Source: Herbaspirillum sp. RTI4 (lineage in GTDB: Bacteria; Pseudomonadota; Gammaproteobacteria; Burkholderiales; Burkholderiaceae_D). Taken from it: a stretch of 64,000 bases of DNA. Under the pieces are notes generated by a model. That model was not told the origin of the DNA. It worked only from the letters and a program-made list of their open reading frames with translations, and made no database searches. Positions 1-6,749 of this stretch are shown piece by piece. The first letter of the stretch is position 1. Each line of letters begins with the position of its first letter. The DNA is taken from contig NZ_JAVIWQ010000002.1 of NCBI RefSeq assembly GCF_034313965.1, positions 1,922,001-1,986,000 of the forward strand. The letters are read 5' to 3'. The translations under genes were made by a program, and so were the position numbers.

Positions 1-107
1 AGCAAGCTCTGCGTGTACTCGCTTAGAAACCAGGGCATGGCCGCGGCGATCAGCAGCGCCGCCAGCGGCAACCGGGCGCTGCGGTAAAGGGAAACGGACG
101 TGGACAT
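1..107 (-). CDS. LivM-type ABC permease, N-terminal fragment (runs off left edge)
   Basis: An ATG on the minus strand at 107 follows the livH stop by one base and opens a frame to the window edge, giving about 35 residues. They read as a short basic N-terminus and then a hydrophobic segment ending in SEYTQSL. This resembles the first membrane segment of LivM-type permeases, and a second permease is expected after LivH in such operons. It would be the second membrane subunit of the importer in the benzoate-CoA ligase operon. Only the N-terminus is visible, so the family call rests mainly on context. Confidence 0.65.
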   Translation of the reverse strand, partial: MSTSVSLYRSARLPLAALLIAAAMPWFLSEYTQSL

Positions 108-108
108 A

Positions 109-981
109 TCAATAACCTTTACTGATTAAGCCTTGCGGCCGCCAGATCAGAATCACCGCCATCAGCAGATAAATGCTGAGACCGCTGAACTGAGCGAAAA
201 AGACTTTACCGAAGGTATCGACAAAACCGACCAGCAGCGCCGCGATCAGCGCACCGGAAATCGAGCCGATGCCGCCGATGACCACCACCACAAAACAGAT
301 AATCAGAATTTGCCCGCCCATGCCCGGATAGACCGAACTGACCGGTGCCGCAATCATCCCTGCCAGCGCAGCCAGCGCCACCCCGGCGGCAAACACAATG
401 CGGTACAGCAAACGGATGTTAATGCCCAGACCGCGCACCATATCGCGGTTGCTGGCCCCGGCGCGAATCATCATGCCCAGCCGGGTACGATTGACGACCA
501 GATACAGGCCGATAGCGACCACGATGCAGGCCGCCGACGCAAACAGGTTATAGATCGGATACTGCATCACATCACCGAGCCGGATGCTGCCCGCCAGCCA
601 GGCAGGAATCGCCACGCCATGCACATCGTTACCGGCCAGCATGCTGCGCGCCTCTTCAAATACCAGAATCAGCGAGTACGTCATCAGCACCTGCTGCAAA
701 TGGTTGCGCTGGTACAGATAACTGAAAAACGCCCATTCGAGAACAAACCCGAACGCCACCGACAAGACCACGCCCACCGCCATTTGCAGCAAAAACTGAT
801 CGCCGAAAAAGGGTGCCAGCGCATAGGCCATGTAAGCGCCTATCATGTAAAAACTGCCATGCGCCAGATTGATGACGCCCATGATGCCGAAGATAAGCGT
901 GAGCCCGCTGGCCACCAGAAACAGCAAAAGCCCATACTGAATCGCATTCAGGCATTGGACGAGAAAGATCGAGAGTTCCAT
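109..981 (-). CDS. Branched-chain-type ABC transporter permease LivH (aromatic acid uptake operon)
   Basis: The 290-residue, strongly hydrophobic protein has the LivH hallmarks. An early GLTLIFGIMGVINLAHG segment (residues about 26-42) is followed by about eight membrane helices and a late GGIGSISGALIAALLVG segment (residues about 236-252). It is one inner-membrane subunit of a HAAT-family ABC importer. It lies downstream of benzoate-CoA ligase, the hydrolase and a periplasmic binding protein on the same strand, so benzoate or a related aromatic acid is the inferred substrate rather than leucine. The start ATG at 981 is the first in frame. A strong hairpin at 1042-1086 separates it from the binding-protein gene and may reduce permease expression. 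Confidence 0.9.
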   Translation of the reverse strand: MELSIFLVQCLNAIQYGLLLFLVASGLTLIFGIMGVINLAHGSFYMIGAYMAYALAPFFGDQFLLQMAVGVVLSVAFGFVLEWAFFSYLYQRNHLQQVLMTYSLILVFEEARSMLAGNDVHGVAIPAWLAGSIRLGDVMQYPIYNLFASAACIVVAIGLYLVVNRTRLGMMIRAGASNRDMVRGLGINIRLLYRIVFAAGVALAALAGMIAAPVSSVYPGMGGQILIICFVVVVIGGIGSISGALIAALLVGFVDTFGKVFFAQFSGLSIYLLMAVILIWRPQGLISKGY

Positions 982-1041
982 GAAAATCCTGATGTGCGGT
1001 GCTGAAGAACGGGGCTAAATAAGCACTGCATCAGCGCGCCG

Positions 1042-1086
1042 CCGCTGCCAGAGTCCGATCCATTTCGTGGCGGACACTCGCAGCGG
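1042..1086 (-). promoter_or_regulatory. Intercistronic hairpin between binding protein and livH
   Basis: CCGCTGCCAGAGTCCG (1042-1057) and CGGACACTCGCAGCGG (1071-1086) pair as a roughly 16-bp stem with a mismatch and a 13-base loop. No U-run follows on the minus strand, so it looks more like an mRNA-stability or partial-attenuation element than a strong terminator. Hairpins behind binding-protein genes are a known way to make more binding protein than permease; that role is inferred here. Confidence 0.55.
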
Positions 1087-1105
1087 CAGGGCCGATCACA
1101 GCGTA

Positions 1106-2278
1106 TTACATCCTGCAGCCTTTGGCCGGGTCAGCCAGCGCCTTGATGGCCACGCTTTGCGCTTCATTCAAATTGCCATTGACCTTGCGCAGATAAATAT
1201 CCTGCACCGGATTGTGCGCGGCAGACAGCGTGAACTTCCCGCGTGGGCTATCGATCTGGCTGGATGCCATGGCAGCGATCATTTGATCGCGCTTCTTGAT
1301 ATCGCCATCGACCGCCTTGATACCGGCTGCCAGCAACTGCGCCGCATCGTAGCCCTGCACCGCATACACATCGGCATTGGTCTTGTAGAGCTTGGCAAAA
1401 CTCAGACGGAAGGTATTGTCACGCGGGGTATTGAGCCGGTCGGCATAGTGCAAGGTGGTACTCATGCCTTGTGCCGCCGCGCCTTGCGCTTCCAGCGTGC
1501 CATCGGTCAGGAAGCCGGGGCCGTACAGAGGAATGGTCTTGTTGAGTCCCGATGCCGCGTAATCCTTGACGAATTTCACTGCACCGCCACCGGCAAAGAA
1601 GGCAAAGACCGCATCCGGTTTTTGCGCCGCAATTTCGGTCAGCAAGGCCTGGAATTCCACATTCGGGAAAGGCAAGGTCAGGTTTTGCGTCACTTTGCCG
1701 CCGCCTTTTTCAAAGCCTTCCACGAAACCCTTGGCCGATTCGATTCCCGCCGCGTAATTCCAGGTAATCGTCATGGCTTTCTTATGGCCGTTTTTGGCGG
1801 CAACGATGCCCATTGCATAGGCCGGTTGCCAATTGGTAAAGGAGGTGCGGAAAATATTCTTGGCGCACATGGCGCCGGTAATCACGTCGGCACCGGCATT
1901 GGGCACGATGAGCAGCGTATTGCTTTCGCGCGCCGCCTTGGCCATGGCCATCGCCACGCCCGAGTGAACTGTGCCGATCAGCACATCGACCTGATCGCGC
2001 TTGATCAGTTTGTTGACATTGTCGGTCGCCTTGGCCGGATCGGATTCATCGTCCACCTTGAAGTATTGCAACTCGCGTCCGGCCAGCTTGCCGCCCTGTT
2101 CGCTGACAAACAGCTTGAAGCCTTTTTCTATCATGTCGCCCAGACCGGCATAGGTGCCGGTTGCGGGGAGCATGAGACCGACCTTGATCGGCGCTTGCTG
2201 TGCTTGCTGAGCCTGCACCATGCCGGAAAAGAGCAGGGTAGCGGCGGCGGCCTTGAAGGCACTGGATTTGATGGACAT
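1106..2278 (-). CDS. ABC transporter periplasmic substrate-binding protein (Liv/aromatic type)
   Basis: The 390-residue type I periplasmic binding protein has a signal peptide ending near VQAQQA, then the typical opening IKVGLMLPATGTYAGLG. Two Rossmann-like lobes follow (for example DVLIGTVHSGVAMAMAKAA near residues 98-116 and LYGPGFLTDGT in the second lobe). It belongs to the Liv/HAAT family that binds amino acids or aromatic acids, and its place in a benzoate-CoA ligase operon suggests an aromatic acid ligand. GGGAG lies about 6 bases before the ATG at 2278. The upstream gap contains two tandem hairpin units (2294-2355). The exact ligand cannot be read from sequence. Confidence 0.9.
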   Translation of the reverse strand: MSIKSSAFKAAAATLLFSGMVQAQQAQQAPIKVGLMLPATGTYAGLGDMIEKGFKLFVSEQGGKLAGRELQYFKVDDESDPAKATDNVNKLIKRDQVDVLIGTVHSGVAMAMAKAARESNTLLIVPNAGADVITGAMCAKNIFRTSFTNWQPAYAMGIVAAKNGHKKAMTITWNYAAGIESAKGFVEGFEKGGGKVTQNLTLPFPNVEFQALLTEIAAQKPDAVFAFFAGGGAVKFVKDYAASGLNKTIPLYGPGFLTDGTLEAQGAAAQGMSTTLHYADRLNTPRDNTFRLSFAKLYKTNADVYAVQGYDAAQLLAAGIKAVDGDIKKRDQMIAAMASSQIDSPRGKFTLSAAHNPVQDIYLRKVNGNLNEAQSVAIKALADPAKGCRM

Positions 2279-2293
2279 GCTTGTCTCCCGCGT

Positions 2294-2355
2294 TATTGCG
2301 GCCTTGAATGGCCGCTTTGGTGATCAATTGCGGCCTTTCAGGCCGTCTTGGTGAT
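2294..2355 (-). repeat. Two tandem 31-bp units copying the hydrolase 3' end plus hairpin
   Basis: Read on the minus strand, the last codons of the hydrolase (ATCACCAAGACGGCC then TGA) and the following AAGGCCGCAAT recur 31 bases later as ATCACCAAAGCGGCC and AAGGCCGCAAT. Each unit carries its own small GC hairpin (GCGGCC with GGCCGC, or GGCC with GGCC). The array lies directly before the ribosome-binding site of the abundant binding-protein gene, so an effect on mRNA processing or stability is possible but unproven. Confidence 0.75.
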
Positions 2356-3162
2356 GAAATTTGCTGCGATGAAACTGAGTGCTTCCGCTTGCTCCCGATG
2401 CGGCGAATGCCCGCACCCGGTGAGTGTGGACAGAACCGTGTGCGGCACCTGCTGCTGTATGCCCTGAATCTGCGCCATCGTGCCGTATTCATCCTGATCG
2501 CCTTGCACCGCCAGAACCGGGCAGCGAATGGCGGGCAACAGGGCTTCGATATCCCATGAACGGAAAGCCGGATCGAGCCAGACATCGTTCCAGCCCCAGA
2601 ATGCCGAATCCACATCCGTGTGGTAGCGGGCGATGCGGCCGCGCAAGCCCTGTTCCAGATAGGCCTGCCGCGCTTCAGCGATGGCCTCGACCGTCATCTG
2701 TTCGACAAAAATATGCGGCGCGACCACCACAATGCCGCTCACCTGCTCAGGGGAAAAAGCGGCATACAACAGCGCAATCGAGCCGCCGTCGCTATGCCCG
2801 AACAGCCAGGGCGAGGTCACGCCGACCTCTTTGAAAAAGAGCGGCAGCACTTCACGCGCCTGCTGGTGCATGAAGTCCACCGGGAATCGCTCGTCGGCCG
2901 GGCGTGGGGTCGAGTTGCCATAGCCGTAGCGCGAAAACACCAGACCCTTCAGCCCGTGTTGAGCGCAGAATTGCTGGGGAAAATCCTTCCACAGCGCAAT
3001 CGACCCCAGTCCTTCATGCAGAAAGACGACCACGGGATAGTCGGATTTTTCAGCGCCTACCCATTGATATTCAAGTGCAATTTCACGCTCGCGCCACTGG
3101 ATGTGGGCGCAGCGGATCGGCTGTTCGGACGTGGTCATTGGCAGGGTCATGGGTAGAGTCAT
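2338..3162 (-). CDS. Alpha/beta hydrolase of the benzoate operon
   Basis: A 274-residue alpha/beta hydrolase. The nucleophile elbow is GHSDGG (Ser near residue 122), the oxyanion-hole segment is FLHEGLGS (residues about 48-55), and the catalytic His is in GCGHSPHRE near the C-terminus. Hydrolases of this kind often accompany box benzoyl-CoA clusters, where a lactone- or thioester-cleaving salvage role has been proposed; the substrate is unknown here. Six bases separate it from the ligase stop. The start is ambiguous: the N-terminus MTLPMTLPM comes from a 12-bp tandem duplication, so Met1, Met5 or Met9 could be used. The stop codon lies in the first unit of a repeated hairpin array. Confidence 0.85.
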   Translation of the reverse strand: MTLPMTLPMTTSEQPIRCAHIQWREREIALEYQWVGAEKSDYPVVVFLHEGLGSIALWKDFPQQFCAQHGLKGLVFSRYGYGNSTPRPADERFPVDFMHQQAREVLPLFFKEVGVTSPWLFGHSDGGSIALLYAAFSPEQVSGIVVVAPHIFVEQMTVEAIAEARQAYLEQGLRGRIARYHTDVDSAFWGWNDVWLDPAFRSWDIEALLPAIRCPVLAVQGDQDEYGTMAQIQGIQQQVPHTVLSTLTGCGHSPHREQAEALSFIAANFITKTA

Positions 3163-3168
3163 CCTTGC

Positions 3169-4752
3169 TCAGGCCTGCGCTGCGCGCAGTTTGAAGCGCT
3201 GGATTTTTCCGGTCGCGGTTTTCGGCAACTGGTCGATGAAGTGGATTTCGCGCGGATATTTATGCGGCGCAAGACGCGTCTTGACGAATTTTTTCAGATC
3301 GTCGGCCAGCGCATCGCAGGCCAGCTCCGGTTTTTTCAATACGATGAAGGCTTTGGTTTTGGTCAGGCCATCCGCATCGGGCATGCCGATCACGGCGCAT
3401 TCCAGGACGGCTTCATGCCCCATCAGCACCGACTCGACTTCAATTGGCGACACATACTGGCCGCTGACCTTGAGCATGTCGTCGCTGCGTCCGGCGTACA
3501 CATAGTAGCCCTGCGCATCAATCGAGTATTTGTCGCCGCTTTTGACCCAGTCGCCGACAAAGGTGCCGCGGCTTTTTTCCCGGTTCGACCAGTAGAGCAG
3601 GGCGGCGCTCGGGCCGCGGATGTACAGGTCGCCGATCTCGCCGGCAGGTACGGGCTTGCCCAGTTCGTCGCGCAGTTCCAGCGTATAGCCGGGCACCGGC
3701 AAGCCGGTCGATCCGTAATGCACGTCGTCGGCCCGGTTGGACAGAAAGATGTGCAGCATTTCAGTCGATCCGAGGCCATCCAGAATGTGGCAGCCAAAGT
3801 GACGCTGGAATTTTTCGCCGACTTCCTTCGACAAGGCTTCTCCTGCCGAGGTGCAGATACGCAGCGCTACTTGTTTTTTGGCGGGCAGTTCCGGCGACTC
3901 CAGCATTGCCACGTACAGCGTCGGGACACCGTAAAACACGGTCGGCTGGTGCTGCACGAGGCGCTTGAAAACGGCGTGCGGAGTCGGGCGCTCGGCCATC
4001 AGAATCGTGGTCGCACCGACGCTTAAAGGAAAAGTCAGGCCATTGCCGAGGCCATAGGCAAAGAACAGCTTGGCGGCGGAAAAGACCAGATCGGATTCGC
4101 GCAGACCGAGGATGGGTTTGCCATACAGCTCGGCAGTCCAGTGCAGATTGGCGTGCGAATGCACCGTCCCTTTCGGGCGTCCGGTTGAGCCGGAAGAATA
4201 AAGCCAGAAGGCAAAATCGTCGGCCAGCGTGTGGGCGTAGTCGTCGGTGGCCAGCGGAGGAGTTTCCAGCAAATGGCTCAAGCGTGTTGCGCCCGGCACA
4301 GTGATACTGCCGTCGCCCGAGAGAATGATTTGCGGCATGGTTTGCCGCTTGACTGTCTGTTGCAAGGCCACGCTGGCCAGCGCTTCCTCTACCACCGGCC
4401 ATAGCGCTTCGGATGCCACCACCATGCGCGCGCCGCAATGTTCCAGCATATAGGCGTAATCCGCCGCAGGCAGCAGGGTGTTGACCGGCACCGGCACAAT
4501 GCCGGCAAACATGGCGCCGAGCAGCGCCACCGGCAGATCGACCGTATCCTGCATGATCAGCAAAATCCGTTCTTCGCGACGCATGCCCAGACCGAGCAGG
4601 GCGGCGGCAAACTGGCGCACCCGCAGATCGAGTTCGCCATAAGTGAGCGTCTGGGTGTCGTCGATATAGGCGGTTTTCTGCGCCCGTTCCTGATTCAGAC
4701 TGAGGATGGCGTGGGCAAAATTGAAGGAGATTCCCGGTTCTGCGTGTGGCAT
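3169..4752 (-). CDS. bclA: Benzoate-CoA ligase
   Basis: The protein has 527 residues from the ATG at 4752, which is preceded by AGGAG at good spacing; the frame is open further upstream without a ribosome-binding site. It is an AMP-forming acyl-CoA synthetase: P-loop YSSGSTGRPKGTVHSH (residues about 183-198), adenine motif DGLGSTEMLHIF, hinge region SGDKYSIDAQGYY, and the C-terminal catalytic Lys in PKTATGKIQR. DGLGSTEMLHIFLSNR is the form typical of benzoate-CoA ligases. The enzyme converts benzoate, ATP and CoA to benzoyl-CoA in the cytoplasm, the committed step before BoxAB. It is co-oriented with DUF4863 upstream and the hydrolase and transporter downstream, and divergent from boxR. Confidence 0.95.
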   Translation of the reverse strand: MPHAEPGISFNFAHAILSLNQERAQKTAYIDDTQTLTYGELDLRVRQFAAALLGLGMRREERILLIMQDTVDLPVALLGAMFAGIVPVPVNTLLPAADYAYMLEHCGARMVVASEALWPVVEEALASVALQQTVKRQTMPQIILSGDGSITVPGATRLSHLLETPPLATDDYAHTLADDFAFWLYSSGSTGRPKGTVHSHANLHWTAELYGKPILGLRESDLVFSAAKLFFAYGLGNGLTFPLSVGATTILMAERPTPHAVFKRLVQHQPTVFYGVPTLYVAMLESPELPAKKQVALRICTSAGEALSKEVGEKFQRHFGCHILDGLGSTEMLHIFLSNRADDVHYGSTGLPVPGYTLELRDELGKPVPAGEIGDLYIRGPSAALLYWSNREKSRGTFVGDWVKSGDKYSIDAQGYYVYAGRSDDMLKVSGQYVSPIEVESVLMGHEAVLECAVIGMPDADGLTKTKAFIVLKKPELACDALADDLKKFVKTRLAPHKYPREIHFIDQLPKTATGKIQRFKLRAAQA

Positions 4753-4980
4753 TATTTTTGTCTCCTGCTTGCCGCTCAGCACAGACGCGGCGGTATTTTT
4801 TCGAAGTGGGCGCGATCCTCTTGGTGATCGTTCGCCCGTCCCGCCCATAGACTTTGCCAATCTTTGCCAATACCGGCCGGTGCGTCTTTCTTCCTGCCTG
4901 GTTCAGCAGAAGATGCGCCGCAGCGGCTTTAGGCTACCACTGCTTGCTGCGATAGTTGGGTAAATAATCTGGCCTGTTTT

Positions 4981-5451
4981 TCAGGTTGCCGCTGTGAACT
5001 GGATCGCGCCTTGTGGCAACAAATACAGCACCAGTGCGCGGCCCTGTGAAACGGTCGGCCGATGGCTACTGTCTGCGGCATAGACGCACCAGCCAGCGGC
5101 ATGGCCGTCGAACAGCGCGCCGTCGGTCAGCGGCATGATCAGGTCGATTTCGCCTTGCGGGTGGGTATGGTGCGGGCCGGCAATGTCTTCCATGTCGACC
5201 ACGTCGACGCTGAAACCGTGGGTGGCGTCGGAAGGCTTGATGACGCGGCCATAACGGATGCCGCCCCCTTCGCGCTGGCACATCCAGCCTTCCTTGACGC
5301 CCGTAGCGCAGGCAGCGGCAAGGGCGATGAATGTCTGGCTACCAACACCATGCGAGGTATTCAGATAGGTTTCCAGGGCCGCATCGACAGGCTTGCCGGA
5401 GAGTTCTTCCGTCAAAACGGAGATCAGGTTTTGAAAGGCGGATACATCCAT
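4981..5451 (-). CDS. DUF4863 family protein (4-hydroxylaminobenzoate lyase-like)
   Basis: This 156-residue soluble protein opens MDVSAFQNLISVLTEEL and has a cupin-like centre with a potential metal site in GPHHTHPQGEIDLIMPL (residues about 92-108). The family is DUF4863, often found in box benzoate clusters. From memory, the nitroarene enzyme PnbB (4-hydroxylaminobenzoate lyase) belongs to the same family, so a role with amino- or nitro-substituted benzoates is possible. It is the first gene of the minus-strand operon, starting 208 bases from boxR with AAGGAG upstream. Function is inferred only; the conserved His/Glu cluster suggests an enzyme rather than a regulator. Confidence 0.75.
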   Translation of the reverse strand: MDVSAFQNLISVLTEELSGKPVDAALETYLNTSHGVGSQTFIALAAACATGVKEGWMCQREGGGIRYGRVIKPSDATHGFSVDVVDMEDIAGPHHTHPQGEIDLIMPLTDGALFDGHAAGWCVYAADSSHRPTVSQGRALVLYLLPQGAIQFTAAT

Positions 5452-5478
5452 CGCTTACAATCTCCTTTTTGAATTTAT

Positions 5479-5635
5479 AGTGCACTTTTTTTGACGTAAA
5501 GTGCATTGGTGTAATATTTTTATGAAGTGTATGTGTAATATCTTGCATGTGTCAAGCAAGGGCGCATGTTATATTTCATGCCAGTTTCATGTTAGTCGTC
5601 GGTCGGCGTAAGCGATGCCGATCCTCGTCAATGCA
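5479..5635. promoter_or_regulatory. Divergent DUF4863-bclA / boxR control region with TGCA half-sites
   Basis: TGCA occurs at 5481-5484, 5502-5505, 5544-5547 and 5632-5635. The first two lie in AGTGCA contexts exactly 21 bp apart, two helical turns. TGCA repeats are the reported core of BzdR/BoxR operators. A minus-strand promoter candidate has TTGACA (complement of 5550-5555), an 18-bp spacer and TACACT (complement of 5526-5531), with one TGCA inside the spacer. A weaker plus-strand candidate is TTGACG (5491-5496) and TAATAT (5512-5517) with a short 15-bp spacer. BoxR would repress until benzoyl-CoA accumulates. Confidence 0.6.
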
Positions 5636-5659
5636 ACATAACGGATGGAAGTTAGCGGT

Positions 5660-6580
5660 ATGAACGACTCAGGTAAAAAGACAGAGATGACCCTGGTAGC
5701 CGGGGCAGAGGAAGAGAAAGACCCTTATTTAATTGCGCTCGGCGAGCGCTTGCGCGCCTTGCGTTCGCGGCGCGGGCTGACCCGCAAGGCGCTGGCGCGT
5801 CTGGCCGATGTGTCGGAGCGCCATCTGGCCAATGTCGAGTCCGGCGTCGGCAATGCCTCGATTCAGTTTTTGCGGCAACTGACCGGCGTACTCAATTGCA
5901 CGCTGGCGGAAATGATCGGTGATGAAACCGCCACTTCGCCTGAATGGCTGATGATCCGGGAAATTCTGCGTGGCCGTTCCGACCGCGAACTGGCAGAGGC
6001 GCGTACCGCCTTATCCGGGGTATTCGAGACGCCGACCAGTGAGCGGGCGCGACGGCAGCGGGTGGCGCTGATCGGTTTGCGCGGCGCGGGGAAATCGTCG
6101 ATAGGACGCATGCTGGCCGACCGCTGGGTCGTGCCTTTCATCGAGTTGAATCGTCATATAGAAGTGCTGGCCGGTTGCAGTGTGGCGGAAATCCATGCCT
6201 TGTATGGGCCGAATGCATATCGGCGCTATGAGTTCCGCGCGCTGGAAGACATCATCGGACGCTATCCGCAAGCGGTGATCGCGACGCCGGGCGGCATCGT
6301 CTCCGATCCGGCGACCTTCAATTTGCTGCTCTCGCATTGCTATACCGTCTGGCTGCAAGCCTCGCCGGAAGAGCATATGGGGCGCGTGGTGGCGCAGGGC
6401 GATACCCGGCCCATGTCCGGTAATAAAGAGGCGATGCAGGATCTGAAGGAAATCATTCAGAGCCGTACGCCGTTTTACTCGAAGGCAGATGAGGTATTCG
6501 ATACCAGCGACATGACCCAGGAAAGCGCTTTCCTGGCGCTCGACGATCAGTTGCGCTCAGTCGCTCTTCCCAAACTTTAA
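5660..6580 (+). CDS. boxR: BoxR, benzoyl-CoA-responsive transcriptional regulator
   Basis: BoxR/BzdR-type fusion: an N-terminal XRE helix-turn-helix (GERLRALRSRRGLTRKALA...SERHLANVESG) and a C-terminal shikimate-kinase-like domain with P-loop GLRGAGKSSIG and a following ELNRHIE segment. In this family the kinase fold binds benzoyl-CoA and does not phosphorylate shikimate. The chosen start at 5660 gives 306 residues and has GGAAG at good distance; an in-frame ATG at 5645 would add five residues. The gene is divergent from the bclA operon and upstream of boxC, so it is well placed to control both promoters, each with TGCA half-sites. Confidence 0.95.
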   Translation: MNDSGKKTEMTLVAGAEEEKDPYLIALGERLRALRSRRGLTRKALARLADVSERHLANVESGVGNASIQFLRQLTGVLNCTLAEMIGDETATSPEWLMIREILRGRSDRELAEARTALSGVFETPTSERARRQRVALIGLRGAGKSSIGRMLADRWVVPFIELNRHIEVLAGCSVAEIHALYGPNAYRRYEFRALEDIIGRYPQAVIATPGGIVSDPATFNLLLSHCYTVWLQASPEEHMGRVVAQGDTRPMSGNKEAMQDLKEIIQSRTPFYSKADEVFDTSDMTQESAFLALDDQLRSVALPKL

Positions 6581-6657
6581 CCTCCCGGCGCGCCGCCTGC
6601 GCAGGTGGCGCGCTGCATTTCGGCTCCCTCTCTATCTCCCCCTGCTTGTTTTAAAGA

Positions 6658-6722
6658 TGCAAGTAAGTGCTTGACTCGCTCATTAAGCTGCAATATAGTG
6701 CTTCTACGCCTTTTAAAATGCA
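6658..6722 (+). promoter_or_regulatory. boxC promoter with regularly spaced TGCA half-sites
   Basis: TTGACT (6671-6676) and TATAGT (6694-6699), separated by 17 bp, form a near-consensus sigma-70 promoter. TGCA occurs at 6658-6661, 6689-6692 and 6719-6722, that is every 30-31 bp (three helical turns). AGTGCTT also recurs at 6666 and 6697, again 31 bp apart. The middle TGCA is within the spacer and the last is just after the likely start site, an arrangement suited to repression by BoxR. Confidence 0.65.
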
Positions 6723-6749
6723 GCATATTTCCACTTGGAGCCGATCCTC

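Noticed and set aside
133..1005. Long plus-strand ORF opposite the LivH permease gene
   Set aside because: Low-complexity His/Gln/Arg-rich product, typical of an antisense shadow of a hydrophobic protein; LivH is clearly the real gene.
1067..2323. 418-codon plus-strand ORF opposite the substrate-binding protein
   Set aside because: Shadow of a high-GC coding strand; no ribosome-binding site and no recognisable motif.
4753..4860. 36-residue N-terminal extension of benzoate-CoA ligase
   Set aside because: The extension is basic and unlike the family, while the ATG at 4752 has AGGAG and starts at the family N-terminus.
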